Source: Clavulina sp. PMI_390 (taxonomy: Eukaryota > Basidiomycota > Agaricomycetes > Cantharellales > Hydnaceae). From it: 64,000 bases of DNA. The stretch's first letter is position 1. Each line of letters opens with the position of its first letter. The stretch is from positions 80,111 to 144,110 of the forward strand of contig WIDE01000086.1 in assembly GCA_015039315.1 (NCBI GenBank), given 5' to 3'. This document shows, piece by piece, positions 58,151 through 64,000 of the stretch. Below the pieces are notes generated by a model that was given only the letters and a program-made list of their open reading frames with translations, was not told the origin of the DNA and ran no database searches. Position numbers and translations under genes: made by a program.

Positions 58151-59851
58151 TCAAAAATCGTTCGATGCACCCTAGTAATTAAGTCGGCAACAGTCAGATA
58201 ATGGTTCGGATCGAGTCGCTAGGAACTACATGATCTGATGTCACCAACTCACAAAAAGGGTTACATTCATTGGAGGAGAGAGTTTTGGCATCTGATCTAG
58301 GAGCTGACGCACAACTCTAGCGTCATAAGGCTCTCCGCTCACTACAAAACTTTCCAGCAAAGGTATACGTGTGCGAGTCAAAGCCAGGCTTTGCGGAAAC
58401 CCGGTACGCGTGACAAACTGGGGAAAGAATCTTTTCCCAACATCAATCTCAAGCAATTTCAGGTTTGGAGGGAGGAGATCGTCGATGGGGTTGCGGGTCA
58501 TTGTAGTAGTGAAACTATGCTCCGGTAGGGGAATGTACCGTCTGTCTCCATCATAGTACTCGTCCCTATGATTATGGAAACTCCCTTCTTCAGGGTTGAT
58601 GGAGAGCAGGACAGGTAGAGGAAGACGAAGAATCTCCAGGGCAGTCATTTCAGACAGCGAGCCGATACACGGATCATCTGCCTCCCAGAATCGATCAGAT
58701 CCTTCGATCGTAATATGCAGTTCTCTGAGGCAAGAGGCTTGGCTTATCAGGTAGAAGAGGGGGAGCGCAGAACGGTTCGGAGCCAAAGGCGTATTCAGAA
58801 AGCTCGTATTCGAACCTTTGAAGACGGATAGGGAGTGTCAGGAGTGTGGGCAAGACTTCGCACCCGGGTGCAGAACTCCAAAAGCGGAGAGATGTGACTG
58901 GGCTGGACTTAACTGTGATGGCGTACCCGGTTGATGTCTCTAAGAAAGTCGTAGGGGTAGGAGCTAGCGCACCACTTGGTGGAGATGTTTGAGTGCTGCG
59001 TGGAGGAGATCCTCCTAGTAGCACTCGGGAAGGACCCCCGTAAAACTTACATACCGTGATCGATTGGAGGGATGGTAGAGTTAGAAATGGAATGAGATCC
59101 TCAGTATCAGCCCCTCCCTAGGAATAAATGTGAGAATGGAGTAGTATAAGCGATCGATAGGACTAACATCTTCGCCGCGGATATCTCGAACAAAAATTGA
59201 CAGATCGACGATTGACTGCAGGGAAACCGGAATACCACCGAAGACGCCAAAGCAAGAGTACGCGACTAAGTCAAGGTCCCCTCCCTCAATATAAAGCGAC
59301 TGAAGTTTGGGAAGTAGATGTAAGAGTGTGATGAAAATCCCGTCCTGTCGCCCATGCAGCACAAGACCGCTGCTCAAGCCCATTTCTTGAAGGGCATCAA
59401 GGATGAGCGTCAGGTCAGGGAGGTCAACTTCGTACTCAAGACAGGTATGATCAAGATCATCCAAATCCACTGATTGATTCCAAAGGTCTAATGCAGCCGT
59501 GAAGTCGTGGAAGCCACATCCCAGGGACGGCACGGACAACCGCCGAACATGCCTCCCAAAATCCGGGTTCACTACTAGTGCGCGGGTGAACTGATGGATT
59601 CTTGGGGACAAATGAATGGTTCTCCTATAATCAAGAAAGTAGTCTTGGAGATAGACGTTACGATAGAGGAGAGGTGTCACGATTGAGTAAAATTGATGCG
59701 AGACATAAGTGCAGCTCAGAAGATCTTGTTGGGCAGATATGTTTGGAGCTGTGAACTCCAGACGCGACCCTCTGGGGATGTTTTGGTCGACGGATAGATC
59801 CCGTAGTACTTGGGTGGCAAGTTCAGCAGGTAAGTCAGCCCACTTCCCCAT
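58151..59851 (-). pseudogene. F-box-like/LRR-type protein, frameshifted (array copy E)
   Basis: Exons are 59168-59851, 58253-59117 and 58151-58171. It starts MGKWADLPAELATQVLRDL, then DLLSCTYVSHQFYSIVTPLL, YRNVYL. Intron 1 has a GTTAGT donor; exon 2 opens GGADTEDLIPFLTLPSLQSI. Near 58750 the frame breaks: the upstream frame reads EPFCAPPLLPDKPS, and the family text resumes one frame over as LISQASCLRELHI. Exon 2 is 865 nt, exactly 5 nt short of a multiple of three that would restore the frame, so a 5-nt deletion is the simplest cause. Splice sites and the last exon (GASNDF) are intact, so the lesion looks recent or could be a sequence error. If real, the product is truncated at about 340 residues. 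Confidence 0.8.
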
Positions 59852-60077
59852 GTTGAGTGTTAGGCGCTGAGTGAGCATGTGGTTCCCACGATCGCCCTTT
59901 ATGGACGGGCTTTGCAGTCCCTTGACATTTTTTTACAATACGGTCGCTCGCATGCCCATATATCTAGCATCATCCTTGCACCTTTTATCCTCCAGGCTGT
60001 TCACTTGCCCTTGCAATGGCAGCTTTTGTAACATTTTTGACATATGATAGTGTCGTACTATTTGGGAGAGAAGAGCA

Positions 60078-61782
60078 TCAAGCCTCATTGGAAATGTCCT
60101 AAAGCATAACATTGACAACGACCGTAAGAGCTTCAGGGTTTAGTCTTATGAGAGTATACTATCATCACTTACAAAGAGGGTAAACTTCATTGCAGGATAG
60201 AGTTTTGGCGTCCGACCCAGGATATGGCGCACAGCTCTGGAATTGTAGGGGTCCCCGATGATGTCTACATTCATCAGGGAAGGAATGATCTTGCGAGTGG
60301 TGGCCAGGCTCTGCGGGATCCCGGTGCGCATGATGAACCTGGTAAAAGAGCATGTCAAGATATCAAGCTCCAGAGAGACCAGGTTCGGAGGGAGGAGATC
60401 GTCGATAGGATTCCGAGGTGTTATCCTCGCTGCATCATTGAGCAAATGATTCCATGCGTTGGCGTCGTAAAGGTTCTCGTCATTTCCATCTGGGAGAGTG
60501 TCGTCCTCAAAGGCCTGAGCGCCAACAAGGAGAACAGGCAATGGAACCCGAAGGGTCTCGAGGGCAACCATTCCAGAAAGTGAGCCAATGAATGGCTCGT
60601 CGTCGTCCCAGAACCAGTCAGTGGTTTGAGCTGTGATATGAAGCTCCCTCAACGAAGAGGCTTGGCTGGCTAAACCTCCAAGAAGACGAGAGGCAACGAA
60701 GGGCCTATCATCAAAAGGTTGTTCGGCAACCTCATATCCAAACCTCTCTAGACGCGAGGGGAGTTTTAGGACTTGGGGCAGAACTTCGCACCAATGCGCC
60801 GAACTCCTAAAGTGGAGCTCGGTTATCGAGCTACACTTGGCCGAGAGGGCGTACACAGAGGGTGTTTCCGTAATAAGGGAGGTGGGAACTTCATCAGGCG
60901 AAGGGATGAAGGGAGCAACAGGTGAAGGGGTGCCGAGTTGGAGTCGTGGGGTGTCTCTCCCCCAGAAATTGTATGCGGTGATGGTTCGCAGGGATGGCAG
61001 AGCCATGAATGGGACAAGCTCTTCAGTCCCGAGAGTTATCTGGAACATGCTGTGGGAAGGGGGTCTCGTGAGAAGTATGAGGGACTAACCTCATTGTATT
61101 CGTCATGTTTTACCAGGACCTCGAGCTCAACAATTGACTGGAGAGCAATAGGGATACCTCTCTCGACCGCGCTAAAGCAGGAGTACGCAATAAAAGCAAG
61201 GGGTGCGCCCGACTTGACGCATAGCGACTCCAAGTTGGGAAGCAGGTGTAAAAGGACGATGAAGATGCCGTCTGCCCCCCCATGGAACAATAGTCCGTTG
61301 TTCAGGCCCAGATCTTGCATGGCAGCGAGGATGGTGGACAAATCATGGCGCGCAACGTATTCAGTGGAGATACTCTGTATAACCTCTTCGTCACTGAAAC
61401 TTTTGTTCCAAGACTCAAAAATCATGGTGTAATCGGTGCACACACAGCCAAGAGATGTAGCGGACAATCGACGAACATACTTTCCCAAGTGTGGGTTCAG
61501 AATGATCGCACAAGCGAATCGATGAAGCGTTGGGGAAGATGTCATTACTCCTGGTACTTCCCGAAGCGGAGCGGCCTGAAGGTGAACATCGCGATAGAGG
61601 AATGGAGTAACGATTGCACGAAACTGATGTGAGACATAGGTGCAGGTTAGAAGCTCTCGTTGGAGGGATGGGTTCGGAAGAGGGTGTGAACCAGCAGATT
61701 CCTCTGGGAGCTTTTGACTCGGGACAAGGTTTTGCAGGACCTGGATCGCCAGCTCGGAGGGCAAGTCAGCCCAAACCCCCAT
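60078..61782 (-). CDS. F-box-like/LRR-type protein (array copy F)
   Basis: Exons are 61090-61782, 60173-61039 and 60078-60098, giving 526 residues. It starts MGVWADLPSELAIQVLQNL, then ELLTCTYVSHQFRAIVTPFL, YRDVHL. The first intron (50 bp, phase 0, GTTAGT...CCAG) leads to ITLGTEELVPFMALPSLRTI. The second donor GTAAGT follows FTLF, and the final exon reads DISNEA then TGA. Leucine-rich segments include LLHLLPNLESL, LRELHIT and GSLSGMVALETLRVPLPVLL. It is the first gene of the array in the direction of transcription, intact by every check I could make. ATG 61782 is chosen by paralogue alignment over an upstream in-frame ATG at 61932. The inferred role is SCF substrate adaptor. Confidence 0.87.
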
Positions 61783-62821
61783 GGAGACGATGATGTCAAG
61801 TTTCCCACGGTCACGACGAACCAATGAGAGCGCCGAATGAATTATAGCTACATCGGCAGTAACTTTGGCGCTCATGCAGACACTTGACTCAAGGATGTAC
61901 CCTGAAAAATCATCTTTTGGAGAGTCATGCATCTCGACTTTGCAGACGAATCAATATAGCGCGTTCTCTAATATCATGATCCCGTAAATTGGGGCCGCAC
62001 AAAATGCTCAACTTCTATCCTTCAAGGGACGCGCTCTACAACCAACTAGGGGTCGGTATTAGTCTCCTAACGAATCTATAGGCCCGACCTTGATGCCGTT
62101 GTATAGGGTTGATGACTCCGTCATGTCGGGCTAGGGACTCAACAAATGGGCATCCTCCTAGCCGCTCGTCAAAACGAGTATCACTCTGTTTCACCAGTGA
62201 ATCCTATGGCCCTGCAACATCGACCGAGCTATAGCTCTTCATGTTGTGGTACCCCTAAATTCTGTCACCATCGACTTACGACCCAGCCAGCGCGTGCTCT
62301 AGTTCAACAACACAGGGATTCGAGCAGGAATATTCGTTCTGGATGGTGTGGCAGCGGCGGAGCTCCATTCTTGGTGTTTATTAGGATATATCGAGGGAGT
62401 TGATGATGAAGAGAAGGTAGATGGACGTCATGATAGGTCGTGAAGTGGAATCGTGGTCGGAGAACCGAACCCCTGGCGTATTCTCAGTTCCTTACAATAG
62501 GTCGATCATAAAGCACTGCGGCGATAGCGTGATGATAGTGCCCAGAGGGTCTGGTTTCGATCTTCCCGAGGATATAATGCGCGACAGGATCCTGCACGTG
62601 GAGGTCATGGTTGCAGAAATGCTATATAGATAGGGAGGATGAAAAATGTGGTATAAGCTGTCTCTTGCATGGACTTGGGTGATGAAACGCGCAGCGTCAA
62701 TGGACGACAGGGATCAGTAAGAGAACGACCCATTCAAAAAGGGTTTTTGGAAGCTAGAATGGGATGGTATTAGGTTAAATGTACAAGGTGCGATTTAGGG
62801 TTTACTGAGCGAGTGCGGATG
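61783..62821. other. Intergenic, promoter side of array copy F
   Basis: About 1 kb without a supported gene. Short plus-strand frames at 62146-62403 and 62421-62633 have no recognisable content. Confidence 0.45.
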
Positions 62822-63935
62822 TCATCCCCAACGATTGAGCGAGACCTTCACTCGGAGATTGGGCACGAAAGTCATTGCACGAGACATGCGCTCTGTCAAT
62901 GGTGTAGGGAGATTCAGTAACTCTAAATGGGGATGTTCCTCTACAAAGCGAGCAATATTTTCGCTGTCGGCCCGAGCGGTCTCAATACATCCTTGCAGTA
63001 TCAGAGTCCGGAGCATCGGGAATCGATGGGGTCGGAAAGAGGATGTCGGAGAAAGTCAATCGAGGCTACCGCTCTTTCAAAGTAGCTAATTTGGAGTCGA
63101 TCAAGCTGGGGGCGTCAAGGAAGGATACAATAGAGAGGGGACAAACACCGTGAAGGGTGACGTCTCGAAGTGATGGCATGGGAGACAGGGAAGAAGGATC
63201 AGGCTCAATAGCATCAGGCTCCACCTCCTGCAAGAAGAGATATTCCAGGTGGGGGCAGTTTCTGAGTATTTTTATAACCGACCTATACTTGAAGTAGCCT
63301 TGGAGGTTGAGTCGAGTCAATGAGAGGACCATGCCTGATTTCAGCTCTAGTGCAGAACAAGGGACATAATTGAAGAAGATGGAAGCTGTTAGCTGAAGTA
63401 GCTGGACAGCAAAGGTAAAGTCAAAGACATGGAGATATGTGAATGCCGATTGGTGCACACCTGCGACGAGCGATCGCTGGTTGGGAAGTTGAAGTGGATG
63501 GCTGAACGATTTTTGGACACAAATCGCATCGCTCTCGAATTGGATATGTCTGCATCGAGGAAGGAGAGGCTCTATGATAGCTGAGACCTCTTCAACTATT
63601 GTCGTTGAAGGCTCTCCCTTGACAGGGGCGTCATAAAGATACATGAAAGAGGTGTCTGGTCACATCTTTGGAGATATTCTTGGAGGAGGCTAACAGATTC
63701 AACATACTTCCTTCCAAAGGACGTCCGGAGGCTGTGAGGAAAGTCAATGAAGGTCCAGATCTGTTTCGTGGATATGGCTGTCTCTCGCCAGGTGTGACAC
63801 ACGCGACAAAGTGTAGAGCGCACTCTACAGGCCGACAGGAGGATGTCACGACTCATTTTGACCGATGTACTGGGAATCTCTTGTGCCACCAATCTTATGA
63901 AAATATCACCAAGGAGTTCTAGAGACGGAAACGGC
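62822..63935 (-). pseudogene. Different F-box/LRR gene, frameshifted and possibly cut by the window edge
   Basis: The minus strand reads PSLELLGDIFIRLV, then CRVCHTWRETAISTKQIWTF, a classic Agaricomycete F-box with the VC..W signature. Next come a frame change near 63643 and a second block (YLYDAPVKGEPS, PLLPRCRHIQFES, LQLTASIFF, LNLQGYFKYRSVIKILRNC, LEYLFLQEVEPD). A second frame change near 63060 precedes a last block (MLRTLILQGCIETARADSEN, HPHLELLNLPTPLTERM). The first shift fits a single missing base in CTTTCA-TGTATCTT. No in-frame ATG precedes the F-box inside the window, so the 5' end is missing, lies in an upstream exon beyond 64000, or is lost. It is unrelated in detail to the tandem F-box-like array. 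I judge it a pseudogene, though sequence errors could mimic the shifts. Confidence 0.65.
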
Positions 63936-64000
63936 GAGGTTATCCATATTGGCCATTCGCCTCTTCTTCACTTTCGCGAAGATTTTCATCTTTAATAACT

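Noticed and set aside
1..64000. tRNA, rRNA, CRISPR arrays and bacterial operon signals
   Set aside because: I scanned by eye for T-arm-like boxes, rRNA-like stretches and regular direct repeats and found none. The intron-rich eukaryotic genes make CRISPR and operons irrelevant. A tRNA could have been missed without a covariance search.

Overview
The window is fungal nuclear DNA, most likely from an Agaricomycete basidiomycete. The genes are split by many short introns (about 47-145 bp) with GT...AG ends. The single-copy genes have clear fungal relatives: an ERF4-type Ras palmitoylation subunit, the RNA polymerase subunit Rpb6, and a large multi-RRM RNA-binding protein. The accessory genes belong to expanded F-box-like and unknown families, as is typical of such genomes. 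I cannot name the species. Exon joins were read by eye from splice signals, reading phase and comparison between paralogues inside the window.

Layout. (1) 1-1.7 kb: an F-box-like gene with a stop at codon 4. (2) 2.9-15.2 kb: four minus-strand members, spaced 3-4 kb apart, of an unrecognised family that I call the NCWWWAQ family after its core motif. Each has a His/His/Cys-bearing globular domain and a separate last exon encoding an Ala/Glu/Arg-rich coiled coil. (3) 15.9-28.2 kb: a conserved block with a small secreted protein, ERF4, Rpb6 and, divergently transcribed, a 1,936-residue RRM protein. (4) 29.1-30.8 kb: a broken F-box-like gene. (5) 31.2-50.6 kb: a gene-poor region with a 4.3-kb segmental duplication, carrying an intact NCWWWAQ gene in copy 1 and its heavily mutated twin in copy 2. 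It also holds several terminal-inverted-repeat or foldback elements and a further intact NCWWWAQ gene. (6) 53.4 kb: a stray copy of the 3' end of the RRM gene. (7) 54-61.8 kb: four F-box-like/LRR genes in a head-to-tail minus-strand array, one frameshifted. (8) 62.8-63.9 kb: a remnant of a different F-box/LRR gene, running towards the window edge.

The conserved block does ordinary work (transcription, RNA binding, Ras lipidation, secretion). On either side lie two lineage-expanded families in visible birth-and-death: three of the six F-box-like genes and one of the seven NCWWWAQ genes are broken. The best candidate for an undescribed system is the NCWWWAQ family. Its HQ[ST]LV...HxLVAER hairpin followed by a helix starting N-C resembles the layout of permuted papain-like (LRAT/NlpC-P60) enzymes. 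That fold assignment is a hypothesis to be tested by structure prediction.
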